64,000 bases of DNA from Streptomyces sp. PH10-H1 (GCF_030063355.1 NZ_JASISZ010000014.1:46760-110759); one strand, 5' to 3'; shown: positions 8,296 through 16,704, counted from the stretch's first letter. Notes: generated by a model from the letters alone, not told the origin. Numbers and translations are program-made.

Positions 8296-9282
8296 GTGGC
8301 CAAGCACATGAACGTCGGACGCAGCTGGCGCACACCCGCGAAGCATGACCTCCTCGGCAGCATGCTCGGGCAGGAGGTCGGGGCTGCCGCCAAGATCGCA
8401 GACGCCAGGGCGCTTTCCTGGATCGACCTCACCGCAGGCGATGCAGCCCGCATCGATGGCCTCGACTGGGCGTCCGCATGCTCGCCGGGCATCCTCGCCC
8501 GGCACGCGACCAAGTCGACGAAGCCGGTAGAGATCGACCTGTACGAGATCCAGGCAGCCACCTACGACCGACTGCTTACCAACCTTGCCGTTCACCTCCC
8601 CGAGCTGGGCTACAGCCAGGTGGCCGAGACCCGCTGGGAGATCGGAACCCGCGTCGCGCTCCGCACCCACAACAGCAGTGGACGCACCGCATCGATCGAC
8701 CACATCACACGCAACCATGCGGTGTTCGTCGTCAACGACCCGAACGCCATCACCGAATGGGCTATGCGCCCGACGTTCGCGGCCGAGATTGCACAGACCA
8801 CGTGGCTGTTCCGGACATTCTCGACGATGGGCTGCAATGTGGCGGGGATCAAGCGGCTGCCGATAGGCGAGCGCATCGACTGGTTCGACACCGTGGAATC
8901 CCAGCAAGCGGCGCTGCCGGCGCACCGCGACCTACTGTTGGCATCGATTTCCCGGGACGAGGCGCAGTGGGCGTACCTGATCGGTACGGCCCGGAAGTGG
9001 CGCACGACCACCGAGAAGGTTGCAGAGACGGCCTTCCGGAAGATCGGCAAGGGCACCGCACTTAGTTGGTTCCTCGACGATGCAGATGCGTTCCAGGAAG
9101 AAAAGCTGAGGCTGTTCCTGCAGAAGCCGGAGCGTCAGAAGCTGGTCGGCCGCGAGGCGGAGTGGATTGCAGCGGGACGCGCCGAGCGGCTCGCGATGCT
9201 GCCGCCGCCGGAACAGGCCCCGGACGGACCAGACGACGATCCGGATGACTGGGGACTGTTCGGCATTGAGGATGCCGCCTGA
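8296..9282 (+). CDS. TcmP-like (three-Cys-motif partner) methyltransferase-fold protein
   Basis: This 328-residue protein starts at a GTG after AGAAGGG. Residues about 40-50 (WIDLTAGDA) resemble SAM-binding motif I, and residues 79-88 (VEIDLYEIQ) the acidic motif II; a helical C-terminus follows. This layout and its neighbour, a DUF5131 protein with a three-cysteine motif, match the known TcmP-DUF5131 pairing. The target is unknown; nucleic acid or base modification is possible. The C-terminal tail is acidic. I could not confirm the family without a profile search. Confidence 0.6.
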   Translation: MAKHMNVGRSWRTPAKHDLLGSMLGQEVGAAAKIADARALSWIDLTAGDAARIDGLDWASACSPGILARHATKSTKPVEIDLYEIQAATYDRLLTNLAVHLPELGYSQVAETRWEIGTRVALRTHNSSGRTASIDHITRNHAVFVVNDPNAITEWAMRPTFAAEIAQTTWLFRTFSTMGCNVAGIKRLPIGERIDWFDTVESQQAALPAHRDLLLASISRDEAQWAYLIGTARKWRTTTEKVAETAFRKIGKGTALSWFLDDADAFQEEKLRLFLQKPERQKLVGREAEWIAAGRAERLAMLPPPEQAPDGPDDDPDDWGLFGIEDAA

Positions 9283-9542
9283 TGGGTCGCCACTATCAGG
9301 CGCCCTCTCCCGGAGAAGCCCCATACCGAACGTACCGCGAGTACCTGCGCCATCCGCGATTTCTCGCGGTGCGTGCCGCAGCGTTCGAGCGGGCGGGCGG
9401 CAAGTGCGAGCACTGCGGGGTGCGCCCGCCGACTGAGCCGCATCACTGGCGATATCCGCCATGGGGTGCGTTCGACATCCCAGAGAACCTCTCAGCGGTT
9501 TGTCACCGCTGCCACTGCGAGATACACGGCAAGGAGAACTGA
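9282..9542 (+). CDS. Small HNH-type protein (86 aa)
   Basis: The ATG overlaps the TcmP-like stop by one base. Two Cys pairs (C42/C45 and C74/C77) frame a treble-clef zinc site, with H54-H55 at the start of the HNH beta-hairpin, then N69 and the H75/H78/H82 region. These are the features of a minimal HNH nuclease. Position between TcmP-like and ParB-DUF5131 genes, with overlaps or 1-2 nt spacing, suggests the three form one unit. It could also be a non-catalytic zinc finger. Confidence 0.75.
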   Translation: MGRHYQAPSPGEAPYRTYREYLRHPRFLAVRAAAFERAGGKCEHCGVRPPTEPHHWRYPPWGAFDIPENLSAVCHRCHCEIHGKEN

Positions 9543-9543
9543 C

Positions 9544-11001
9544 ATGGCGAAGCTTGGCCCATACGAGGTGCACGCATTCGCTGAGGCTTTCCCGCTGATC
9601 GACGGCGACGAATTCACCGAACTGGTCCGCGACATCAAGCGCAACGGGCTGCGTGAGCCCATCATTTTGAACCACAACCGCACCGTCCTCATCGACGGTC
9701 GCAACCGGTGGCGGGCCTGTGAGGAAGCCGGGTCGGACCCCGTCTTCGAGACGCTCTCCGAGCGCTACACCGAGACGATGCTCCTCGACCTGATCGTGTC
9801 GAAGAACCTGGCCAGGCGGCAGATGAACCCCGGCCAGAAGGCGCTCATGGCGTTGGAATACGAGCGCTTCTACAGCGAAGCCACAAAGGTCGGCCGACCC
9901 ATCGGTAACGCATCGCGTCCACAGGTGACGGTGAGTGAAACAATTCCGGCAGATCTGCCGGAATTCGGGAAGGGGTCGGAGACGGTCCGCCCGGATAGCT
10001 ACATGCGGGAATCCAGGGAACGGGCCGCGCGCGTCGTTGGCGCGTCGGGTCGAGCAGTCCAGCAGGCCAAGGCCGTACAACGCGACACCCCAGACCTCGC
10101 TGCGAAGGTCCGTGCTGGCTCCCTCGCCCTCGACGCTGCGGACAAGCAGCGTCGCCAGCGGGTTGCCGCGATGCCGAAGCCCGAGCCGGCGCCGAAGCCG
10201 ACCGCCGTCATGCTGACGCTACGCACCAACGACGGCACCGAAGTCCAGTACCCGCAGCCGCAGTCGAAGGCCACGTTCAACGAGACCAAAGGCGCAGGCA
10301 TCTCCTGGGCGTCGTGGTCCTGGAACCCCGTCACCGGATGCCTCCACGGCTGCACCTACTGCTACGCCCGCGAGATCGCCACGAGCGAGCGATACAGCAG
10401 CGCCTACCCCGTCGGCTTCACGCCGCTGTTCCACGAAGAGCGACTCGACGCGCCAGCGAACACCACCATCCCCGCCGCACACCTCGACGACCCCGCGTAC
10501 CGCCGCGTGTTCGTCTGCTCCATGGCCGACCTCTACGGCCGCTGGGTGCCGGACGAATGGATCAACCGGGTCCATGCGTCGATGCTCGCCACGCCCGAGT
10601 GGGACTACATCACGCTCACGAAGTTCCCCGCCCGGTACGTGGGCCTGGACATGCCGAAGGGCGCCTGGGTCGGCACGTCCGTAGATGAGCAGAAGCGGGT
10701 GCGGATCGCCGAGGACGCCTTCCGGCAACTCGACGACGTCAAGGTGAAGTGGCTGTCCCTCGAACCGCTACGGGAGCCCCTCGAGTTCACCGACCTGTCG
10801 ATGTTCGACTGGGTCGTCATCGGCGCCCAGACCGAGACACGGCAGCCGACCGGGACCGTACCAGCCTTCGCCCCGCCGTTCGAGTGGGTCGCCCGCATCG
10901 TCGCCCAGGCCCGCGAAGCCGGCTGCCGAGTGCACCTCAAGCCGAACCTCAGCAACGGCCGCCCTGGCATGCAGATGCCGGATGAGTATCCCGACGCCTG
11001 A
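9544..11001 (+). CDS. ParB-like domain fused to DUF5131 (phage Gp37/Gp68, three-Cys motif)
   Basis: This 485-residue protein has an N-terminal ParB/Srx-type domain (residues about 7-120, with the DGRNRWRA motif at 51-58), a helical ParB-like middle, a Pro-rich linker, and a C-terminal DUF5131 domain (about 245-475). That domain has C266-X3-C270-X2-C273 in a GCLHGCTYCYA setting, the pattern of radical-SAM iron-sulfur clusters, plus FVCSMADLYG and WVVIGAQTE. The ATG at 9544 has AAGGAG upstream. ParB-like domains can bind DNA or nucleotides. The fusion ties that activity to a likely radical enzyme. Confidence 0.82.
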   Translation: MAKLGPYEVHAFAEAFPLIDGDEFTELVRDIKRNGLREPIILNHNRTVLIDGRNRWRACEEAGSDPVFETLSERYTETMLLDLIVSKNLARRQMNPGQKALMALEYERFYSEATKVGRPIGNASRPQVTVSETIPADLPEFGKGSETVRPDSYMRESRERAARVVGASGRAVQQAKAVQRDTPDLAAKVRAGSLALDAADKQRRQRVAAMPKPEPAPKPTAVMLTLRTNDGTEVQYPQPQSKATFNETKGAGISWASWSWNPVTGCLHGCTYCYAREIATSERYSSAYPVGFTPLFHEERLDAPANTTIPAAHLDDPAYRRVFVCSMADLYGRWVPDEWINRVHASMLATPEWDYITLTKFPARYVGLDMPKGAWVGTSVDEQKRVRIAEDAFRQLDDVKVKWLSLEPLREPLEFTDLSMFDWVVIGAQTETRQPTGTVPAFAPPFEWVARIVAQAREAGCRVHLKPNLSNGRPGMQMPDEYPDA

Positions 11002-11008
11002 TCTACCG

Positions 11009-11034
11009 CGGGGCCGCCCCACCCGGCGGCCCCG
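11009..11034 (+). terminator. Hairpin after the ParB-DUF5131 gene
   Basis: Arms 11009-11018 and 11025-11034 form a perfect 10-bp stem with a 6-nt loop, directly after the stop codon. A second hairpin follows, and the next gene faces the other way. Confidence 0.6.
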
Positions 11035-11053
11035 CCCACCGCACACGACAACG

Positions 11054-11075
11054 CCCCGCGGCAACCACCGCGGGG
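11054..11075. terminator. Second hairpin between convergent genes
   Basis: Arms 11054-11061 and 11068-11075 form a perfect 8-bp stem with a 6-nt loop. It lies between the + strand cassette and the reverse RHH gene, and could serve both strands. Confidence 0.55.
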
Positions 11076-11124
11076 ACGGGAGGGAGGAGGAGGGATGAAC
11101 GCGAGCGCGCGGGTGCGCCGGGGG

Positions 11125-11325
11125 TCAGGACTCGGCGTTGGCGCGCGGCTTGGGCTTTGGCTTCGCATCGGGGTTCTTGCGGCGGAAGGCGGCAACTTCG
11201 CGCTTGACGTACATGCGCAGGTCGGTTGCCCTGCCCAGGCCCTTCTCGTCGCAGACCAGCTCGAAGAAATCCCACGTCTCGTCGTCGATGCGGATAACGC
11301 GGCCGGGGGTCCCCTTCGTTGTCAT
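11125..11325 (-). CDS. Ribbon-helix-helix regulator (Arc/CopG-like)
   Basis: Starting at the ATG complementary to 11323-11325, the product has 66 residues: a short beta-strand (GRVIRID), helix A (DETWDFFELVCDEKG), a turn, and helix B (ATDLRMYVKREVAAFR), then a Lys/Pro-rich tail. This is the RHH layout, which binds DNA as a dimer through the strand. It is divergent from the replication operon that begins at 11527, with a dyad (11367-11396) between them, so it probably regulates replication. A longer in-frame start at 11409 is less likely as it would cover the dyad. Confidence 0.72.
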   Translation of the reverse strand: MTTKGTPGRVIRIDDETWDFFELVCDEKGLGRATDLRMYVKREVAAFRRKNPDAKPKPKPRANAES

Positions 11326-11366
11326 GTGACCAATGTAGCTGACCATCCAGTAGGCGCACACCCCAC

Positions 11367-11396
11367 GGATAGCAAGTTGATCTCTTTTGGCTATCC
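11367..11396. promoter_or_regulatory. Dyad in the divergent control region of the replication operon
   Basis: GGATAGC (11367-11373) and GCTATCC (11390-11396) are a perfect 7-bp inverted repeat with a 16-nt spacer. It lies between the reverse RHH gene and the replication initiator gene and is a candidate RHH operator. The remaining leader to 11527 (about 130 nt) shows no further structure I can support. Confidence 0.45.
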
Positions 11397-11526
11397 ACTG
11401 ACCGGTCACCCTGGGGTAGAGTCAGAGAGTGCTGAAGGGGCTGTGCGGCATCTGCTCAAGCCGCCCTAGAGGGCCTGGTTCCTCACGCCTTCAACCCGTC
11501 CGAAGCACTCTCCGAGAAGAGATCAC

Positions 11527-12468
11527 GTGAGCACTGAGGCCATGAAATGGGCGATGGAGCTGGCTCCACCCATGCCTCCCCAACTGGTAGCCGTCCTTAC
11601 CGGACTGGCCTACCACGCGGACAAGGCCGGCAAGGGGTCGTACCCGTCCGTTCCGCGCCTCGCTGCTTACGCCTGCAAAGACCCGCGGTCAGTCCAGCGG
11701 GACCTCAAGAAGCTGGTGGAGCTCAAGTTGATCCGTCTTGGAGATCAGAGCAAGGCCGCGCACCTGCCTGCCGGGAAGCGCCCGGAGGTCTACGACTTGG
11801 CCGTCGAATGGGTCGTTCAGGACGGCCGCGCCGGTCGCGATGAGACGACGCTGGCGTCACGGGTGACGCTGGCGTCATCCCGTAAGCGTGGCGGAAGGAA
11901 GAAGCCCAGCTCAGCACTGGCGTCGTCCGATTTGACGGGTGACGTGGACGTCAGGGGTGACGTGGACGTCACCGGTGACGTGGACGTCGCTGATGGGGTG
12001 ACGCCCACGTCGCAAGTGGGGTGGCGTGGGCGTCACCCAAACCAACTACCTGAACCAACTACTGAACCTAAAGACTCTTCAGCGCCTGCGGCGCCGAGCG
12101 ATGACGATGCCCCCTCGCTCTTCGACTCGCTGGAGTCTTCGCCGCCCCCGGCCACCGCCAGCCGACAGGCAGACGACCACCTCGCCGAGTTCGAGATCTT
12201 CTGGAAGGCCTACCCGAAGCGCATGGCGAAGCCCGACGCCCGCAAGGCGTGGAAGGCCGCGCTGAAGGACGGGGCCGACCCCGCTCAGATCATCACCGCC
12301 GCCGAGGCCTACGCCCTCGCAAAGCGCGGCAAAGACCCCCAGTTCATCAAGTACCCGGCCGGATGGCTGCGCAGCGCCCGGTACGAGGACGAACCCGAAC
12401 CCGCCGCAACTGGCCCCACCCACTCCGGCTACACCGACGAGGAGTTCCACAGTGGATTCGCAAGCTGA
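11527..12468 (+). CDS. Replication initiator-like helix-turn-helix protein
   Basis: This 313-residue protein (GTG start) has an N-terminal HTH_36-type winged helix (about 20-75: VLTGLAYHADKAGKGSYPSV, then RSVQRDLKKLVELKLI), a low-complexity centre made by DNA repeats (about 110-170), and a C-terminal replisome-organiser-like domain (FWKAYPKRMAKPDARKAWKA, then FIKYPAGWLRSARYED). It lies directly upstream of a DnaC-like loader and a DnaB-like helicase, so it is the likely origin-binding protein, comparable in position to lambda O. Confidence 0.78.
   Translation: MSTEAMKWAMELAPPMPPQLVAVLTGLAYHADKAGKGSYPSVPRLAAYACKDPRSVQRDLKKLVELKLIRLGDQSKAAHLPAGKRPEVYDLAVEWVVQDGRAGRDETTLASRVTLASSRKRGGRKKPSSALASSDLTGDVDVRGDVDVTGDVDVADGVTPTSQVGWRGRHPNQLPEPTTEPKDSSAPAAPSDDDAPSLFDSLESSPPPATASRQADDHLAEFEIFWKAYPKRMAKPDARKAWKAALKDGADPAQIITAAEAYALAKRGKDPQFIKYPAGWLRSARYEDEPEPAATGPTHSGYTDEEFHSGFAS
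11847..12062 (+). other. Candidate replication origin: 18-bp iterons inside the initiator gene
   Basis: Three GGTGACGTGGACGTC repeats occur at an exact 18-bp period (units starting near 11937, 11955 and 11973), a variant follows at 11996, and its 14-bp inverted copy lies at 12025-12038. Earlier GACGCTGGCGTCA copies at 11847 and 11865 are also 18 bp apart. Next to the array are two AACCAACTAC direct repeats (12040-12049, 12053-12062) in an unusually A-rich stretch, a candidate unwinding element. The layout resembles lambda ori inside gene O. Confidence 0.65.
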
Positions 12469-13063
12469 CCGCCACGACGAGGGCGACCAGGCCTGGCTGC
12501 GCGAGCGTGCCGAAGCTGCCCTGGGTCGCATCGACGCCGCCACCCCGGCCCGTTACCGCAGCACCATCGACGTCCCCGCACCGATCAGCCAGTGGGCCAG
12601 CCTCGGCTTCAAGGCCGACGGCCTGGCCATCGTCGGCCGCATGGGCCGCGGCAAGACCCACCTCGCCTGGCAGGCCGCCAAGCTGTGGGCCACCGCATGC
12701 CTCAACGAATCCCTGATCAACGGGATGCCGACGCTCGTCGCTCACCGGGCCACCGAACTGTTCGACGCGCTGCGCCCCGACTCCCCGCAGAACCCCTACG
12801 CCGTCCTGAAAGCCGCGAAGGCCGCTGGACTGCTGATCCTCGACGACGTCGCCGCGGCCCGCCCCAGCGAATGGACGCAGGAACGGCTGTACGAGCTGGT
12901 CGACGAACGGTACGTCCAGGAACTCCCGCTGCTGATCACCGCCGACGTCCCGCCGAACGCCCTCGCCGAGTTCGTCGGCCCCCGCGTCGCCTCCCGCCTC
13001 ACCGAGATGTGCACCGTCCACGTCGTCGACGGCCCCGACTTCCGCCGCGCAGGTGCCCGATGA
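12452..13063 (+). CDS. DnaC/IstB-like AAA+ helicase loader
   Basis: This 203-residue protein starts at a GTG 17 nt inside the initiator gene with GGAG upstream. It has a Walker A motif (GRMGRGKT, residues 62-69), a Walker B motif (LLILDDV) and a later sensor region (PLLITADVPP, ASRLTEM). These are features of DnaC/IstB ATPases, which load the replicative helicase onto the origin. The next gene, coupled by an overlap, is the helicase. Confidence 0.85.
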   Translation: MDSQADRHDEGDQAWLRERAEAALGRIDAATPARYRSTIDVPAPISQWASLGFKADGLAIVGRMGRGKTHLAWQAAKLWATACLNESLINGMPTLVAHRATELFDALRPDSPQNPYAVLKAAKAAGLLILDDVAAARPSEWTQERLYELVDERYVQELPLLITADVPPNALAEFVGPRVASRLTEMCTVHVVDGPDFRRAGAR

Positions 13064-14520
13064 CCGACACCAACGTGTGGGACGCGCCGCTCGACGACGC
13101 CCCCACGGAGGGCCGGTTCGTGCGGCCCAGCGACGTCGGATCCGAGCGCGTCGTGGCCGCCGCCGTCATGGCCCGGCCGCACCTGATCGACGACCTCGCC
13201 GACAGCTTCGACCCGGTCGACTTCACCGACCAGCGCCTGGCCTGGGTATGGCACGCCGTTGACGAACTGCGGGCGGAGATCACCGAAGGCCCCGTGCCGT
13301 GGCCGGCCGTTGACCGGCAGCTCCGCAAGTGGCGGGCCGAGGGCTACCTGCCGATCGTCCCCCTCGACGGCCCGCACCTGTCGCTGCTGTACGACGACGC
13401 CCACCTGTCCTGCTCCGCCGCCTGGTACGCCGACCGGGTCACCAAGGCCGCCGCCGCCTGCCGGATGGTCGACCTCGGGATCCGCGCCCAGCAGGCCGGC
13501 ATGTCCCCGGCATTCGACCCCGACGCGGACGTGGCCACCACCCAGGCAGACCTCGACGCCATCGTCCGCGGCGACGCCGGCGGAATCCCCACCCCCATCG
13601 GCGACCTGTGGGCCGCCGCCGTCGAGCGGGCCGTCACCCCGACCACCACCGAGAACCGGATCCCCACCGGACTCCTAGACCTGGACTCCCTCACCGGCGG
13701 TGGGTTCGCCCCCGGACGGCTGATCATCATCGGGGCCCGGCCCGGCGCGGGGAAGACCACCGCAGGGCAAGGCCTCGCTCGAGCCGCAGCCATTGCGAAC
13801 GGGATCCCCACGCTCTTCTCATCCCTCGAGATGGGCCGCGAAGAGATCATGGGCGGGATCCTGTCCGCCGAATGCCGGGTGCCGCTGCACCACATCAGCC
13901 ACGGCACCGTCGGCATCGACGACGCCTACCGGCTGGCCGTCGCCACTGAACGGATCAAGCCGGCCCCGCTCTACATCGACGACGCCACCAGCGTGTCGCT
14001 CCCGTCGCTCCGCGGGCAGATCCGGCAGCTCGTGCGCACCGTCGGCCTGCGCATGGTGATCGTCGACTACCTCCAGCTGATGCAGGCCCCACGGGCGGAG
14101 TCCCGGCAGGTCGCCGTGTCCGCCCTCTCCCGCGGGCTGAAGCTTCTCGCCAAGGAGTTCGGGATCACCGTGATCGTCCTGTCGCAGCTCAACCGGGACA
14201 GCGAAAAGCGCACCGACAAGCGGCCCACCATCGCAGACCTCCGCGAATCCGGGGCCATCGAGCAGGACGCCGACATGGTGATCCTCATCCACCGCCCCGA
14301 CCTCCACGAGCCGGACTCCCCGCGCGCCGGCGAAGTCGACCTCATCGTCGACAAGCACCGCGGCGGGCCCCGCGCCACGCTCACAGCTGCGTTCCAAGGG
14401 CACTACGCCCGCATCGCCGACATGGCGCAGATGTCCGACTATCAGCCCACCCCGATCAACAACGGCGGCCTGGCCATCGCCACCTACGACGAAGACCCGC
14501 AAGAGCGGGAGGCGTCATGA
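13060..14520 (+). CDS. Replicative DNA helicase, DnaB-like
   Basis: This 486-residue protein has a DnaB N-terminal helical domain (about 15-110) and a RecA-like helicase domain with Walker A (GARPGAGKT, 225-233), the H1a region (LFSSLEMGREEI), Walker B (MVIVDYLQLM), H3 (VIVLSQLNR) and H4 (ADLRESGAIEQDADMVILIHR). All motifs for a 5'-3' hexameric helicase are present. Full length for the family. It is coupled to the loader upstream and a nuclease downstream. Confidence 0.93.
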   Translation: MTDTNVWDAPLDDAPTEGRFVRPSDVGSERVVAAAVMARPHLIDDLADSFDPVDFTDQRLAWVWHAVDELRAEITEGPVPWPAVDRQLRKWRAEGYLPIVPLDGPHLSLLYDDAHLSCSAAWYADRVTKAAAACRMVDLGIRAQQAGMSPAFDPDADVATTQADLDAIVRGDAGGIPTPIGDLWAAAVERAVTPTTTENRIPTGLLDLDSLTGGGFAPGRLIIIGARPGAGKTTAGQGLARAAAIANGIPTLFSSLEMGREEIMGGILSAECRVPLHHISHGTVGIDDAYRLAVATERIKPAPLYIDDATSVSLPSLRGQIRQLVRTVGLRMVIVDYLQLMQAPRAESRQVAVSALSRGLKLLAKEFGITVIVLSQLNRDSEKRTDKRPTIADLRESGAIEQDADMVILIHRPDLHEPDSPRAGEVDLIVDKHRGGPRATLTAAFQGHYARIADMAQMSDYQPTPINNGGLAIATYDEDPQEREAS

Positions 14521-15185
14521 CCATCCAAGCCATCGAGACGTACTACGGCGGCCACCGCTTCCGCTCCCGGCTCGAAGCCCGCTGGGCCGTCGTCTTCGAC
14601 AGCCTCAACCTGCGCTGGGAGTACGAACCCCAGGGCTACCGCATCGGCGAGAGCCGCCGGCCGTACCTGCCGGACTTCTACCTCACCGACCTGAACTGGT
14701 GGATCGAGGTCAAGGGCGCCGAAGACCGGCTGGACCTCGACCTGCTGTGCGACGCCGTGCACCCCACCCAGGGACTCGGCCGCGCCGACGGCTTCCACAT
14801 GACGAACCTGCTGATCCTCGGCGGTATCCCGCGGGCCGAGGGCACCTACGCCCATTGGTCGATCAGCCGGTCCGCGGCCATCGGCACCAACTGCGGCGGA
14901 TCCTGCGCCTTCACCGGGCCCCGCTACGGGCTCCACCAGTTCATGCCCGTCCCGGACGCCCGGCGCCGCGGATCCGCTGGTCTGGCCGGCGACGACCTCG
15001 ACCTCTACGACGAGCTGTACCGGCGCGGCTCCATGATCCAACCCGCCTGCCGCAGCACCACCCAACGCCCCGACATCGACATGACCCGCGCCCTCCCCAT
15101 CGCCGACGGCAACGACCTGCCCCACCTCGACGCCGCCTACCTCCTCGGCCGCACCGCCCGCTTCGAGCACGGGGAAGCCGCATGA
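14517..15185 (+). CDS. PD-(D/E)XK-like endonuclease
   Basis: This 222-residue protein has an N-terminal nuclease core: FRSRLEARWAVVFDSLNLRWEYEP, then YLPDFYL and WWIEVKG. The E of LEAR, the D of PDF and the E-x-K of IEVKG are the expected catalytic residues. The C-terminal part is unrecognised. Such proteins are common beside phage replication genes and may resolve branched DNA or nick at the origin. Start overlaps the helicase stop. Confidence 0.78.
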   Translation: MTIQAIETYYGGHRFRSRLEARWAVVFDSLNLRWEYEPQGYRIGESRRPYLPDFYLTDLNWWIEVKGAEDRLDLDLLCDAVHPTQGLGRADGFHMTNLLILGGIPRAEGTYAHWSISRSAAIGTNCGGSCAFTGPRYGLHQFMPVPDARRRGSAGLAGDDLDLYDELYRRGSMIQPACRSTTQRPDIDMTRALPIADGNDLPHLDAAYLLGRTARFEHGEAA

Positions 15186-15301
15186 ACCGCCTGGCCTGCC
15201 GGGTCGCGCCCGGTACCCCCTGCCGTGCCGACGGGTGGCCGCTGCCCGGCGGGGCCGTCCACCCGCAGCGGACCACCGAAGCCGAAAGGACCATGGCATG
15301 A
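15182..15301 (+). CDS. Possible 39-aa protein
   Basis: An ATG overlapping the nuclease stop opens a 39-codon frame that ends in an overlap with the next ATG. The product has two cysteines (CRV...PCRADG) and no domain. The tight coupling at both ends supports a real gene, but its size leaves doubt. Confidence 0.4.
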   Translation: MNRLACRVAPGTPCRADGWPLPGGAVHPQRTTEAERTMA

Positions 15302-16056
15302 GCGCCACCCCGTACTACGCCGACGATCAGGTTGAGCTGTACCTCGGCGACTGCCGGGAGATCATCCCCGCACTCGGGCTGCAGGCGGATCTGCTCGTGG
15401 CCGACCCGCCGTATGCCGAGACGTCCCTGGCGTGGGACCGGTGGCCCGACGGGTGGCCCGCCCTCGCTGCTACCGCCGCGAGCAGCATGTGGTGCTTCGG
15501 GTCGATGCGCATGTTCCTCGACCGGCGCGACGACTTCGGCCAAGCGGACTGGAAGCTTTCGCAGGACATGGTGTGGGAGAAGCCGAACGGCACCGGCTTT
15601 ACGACTGACCGATTCCGCCGGGTGCACGAATTCGCCCTGCACTGGTACCGCGGACAGTGGCGATCAATCCACCACGACGTTCCCAAGCAGGTCGTGCGGC
15701 AGGCCACGAAGACAGCGCTGCGCACCGCGAAGCCACCCCACACCGGCGACATCGGATCAGCGCTCTACATCGACGACGGATCACGCCTAGCCCGCTCAGT
15801 TGTGAAGGTCGCAAACATGCACGGGCGCAGCCTCCATCCTACGGAGAAGCCGATCGGGATCCTGGACCCGCTGATCCGGTACGCGTGCCCGCCCGGCGGT
15901 CTGGTCCTCGATCCGTTCGCCGGGTCCGGCAGCACCCTCGACGCCGCCCGCCAGGCCGGACGCCGTGCAATCGGCATCGAAGGCCACGAGCCGTATGCGG
16001 AGGCCGCGGCCCTCCGTCTGTCGCACGCCACGCTTGAGTTCGGGGACGTGTCGTGA
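15298..16056 (+). CDS. N6-adenine/N4-cytosine DNA methyltransferase
   Basis: This 252-residue beta-class methyltransferase has ADPPYAETSLAWDRW (motif IV, DPPY) near residue 40 and LDPFAGSGSTLDAARQAGRRAIGIE (motif I) near the C-terminus. It is complete and distinct from the partial SPPY enzyme at the left end, so the phage carries at least two DNA methyltransferases. It lies right after the replication genes, and probably protects new DNA from host restriction or marks it for a phage purpose. Confidence 0.9.
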   Translation: MSATPYYADDQVELYLGDCREIIPALGLQADLLVADPPYAETSLAWDRWPDGWPALAATAASSMWCFGSMRMFLDRRDDFGQADWKLSQDMVWEKPNGTGFTTDRFRRVHEFALHWYRGQWRSIHHDVPKQVVRQATKTALRTAKPPHTGDIGSALYIDDGSRLARSVVKVANMHGRSLHPTEKPIGILDPLIRYACPPGGLVLDPFAGSGSTLDAARQAGRRAIGIEGHEPYAEAAALRLSHATLEFGDVS

Positions 16057-16268
16057 CCCCCCTCGACCGCCTCCTCGCCGAGTCCATCCCCGACGGAACG
16101 TTCGGCGGCGCCCGCACCCCGGCCGCCCGTCCATCGGCCCCGCGTCGGGCGACGACCGCCCTCGAGGCCGCCGCTCACTACCGGGCCCTGGAAGCCGCCC
16201 TCGACGAACGCGCCCGCCCCGCCCGCCGCCACCTGCACGCCGTGCCCAACCGGAAGGCCGCCGCGTGA
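16053..16268 (+). CDS. Small basic protein (71 aa)
   Basis: A GTG start overlaps the methyltransferase stop. The product is Ala/Arg-rich with one predicted helix (TALEAAAHYRALEAALDERA). It overlaps the next gene by 4 nt. Family unknown. Confidence 0.5.
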   Translation: MTPLDRLLAESIPDGTFGGARTPAARPSAPRRATTALEAAAHYRALEAALDERARPARRHLHAVPNRKAAA

Positions 16269-16693
16269 CCGGGACTAACTCCGCGACGGGCACCTGCCCG
16301 CACGGCCACGACCGGGCCACGAACCTGCGAGTCCGGGGCGACGGCCGCCGGTACTGCCGTGCCTGCCACCGGGCCGAGTACCGGGCCTGGTTCCGCAAGC
16401 AGTTCGACCTGAAGCACCCGGGCCACCCGTTCACGCTGACCGCGCACGGGCACCGCCGGTGCCAGGTGTGCACGGTGCTGCGGTCCTCGGTCGACACGGT
16501 TGCCGTCGAGCGCGCTGCAGCGGGCGATCCGCCCGCCCGGCTGTACCCGGCTGAGCGTGAGGCCGCGGTGCTGCGCCTGCGCCGCCACGAGCTGCCCGTC
16601 CCGGTGATCGCGGCCCGGGTCGGCTGCTCGGAGCGCACCGTGTGGCGGATCTTCGCCCGCACCGGCTCCGGCCAGTACGGGAGCGCCGCCTGA
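16265..16693 (+). CDS. Zinc-binding helix-turn-helix protein
   Basis: This 142-residue protein has an N-terminal Cys/His cluster (CPHGHDR and CRACHRAEYR), a second CQVC pair, and a C-terminal helix-turn-helix (AEREAAVLRLRRHE, PVPVIAARVGCSERTVWRIF). It probably binds DNA and may regulate phage genes. GTG start coupled to the upstream gene. Similar proteins occur widely in Streptomyces phages. Confidence 0.68.
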   Translation: MTGTNSATGTCPHGHDRATNLRVRGDGRRYCRACHRAEYRAWFRKQFDLKHPGHPFTLTAHGHRRCQVCTVLRSSVDTVAVERAAAGDPPARLYPAEREAAVLRLRRHELPVPVIAARVGCSERTVWRIFARTGSGQYGSAA

Positions 16694-16704
16694 TAGCCCG
16701 CCTC

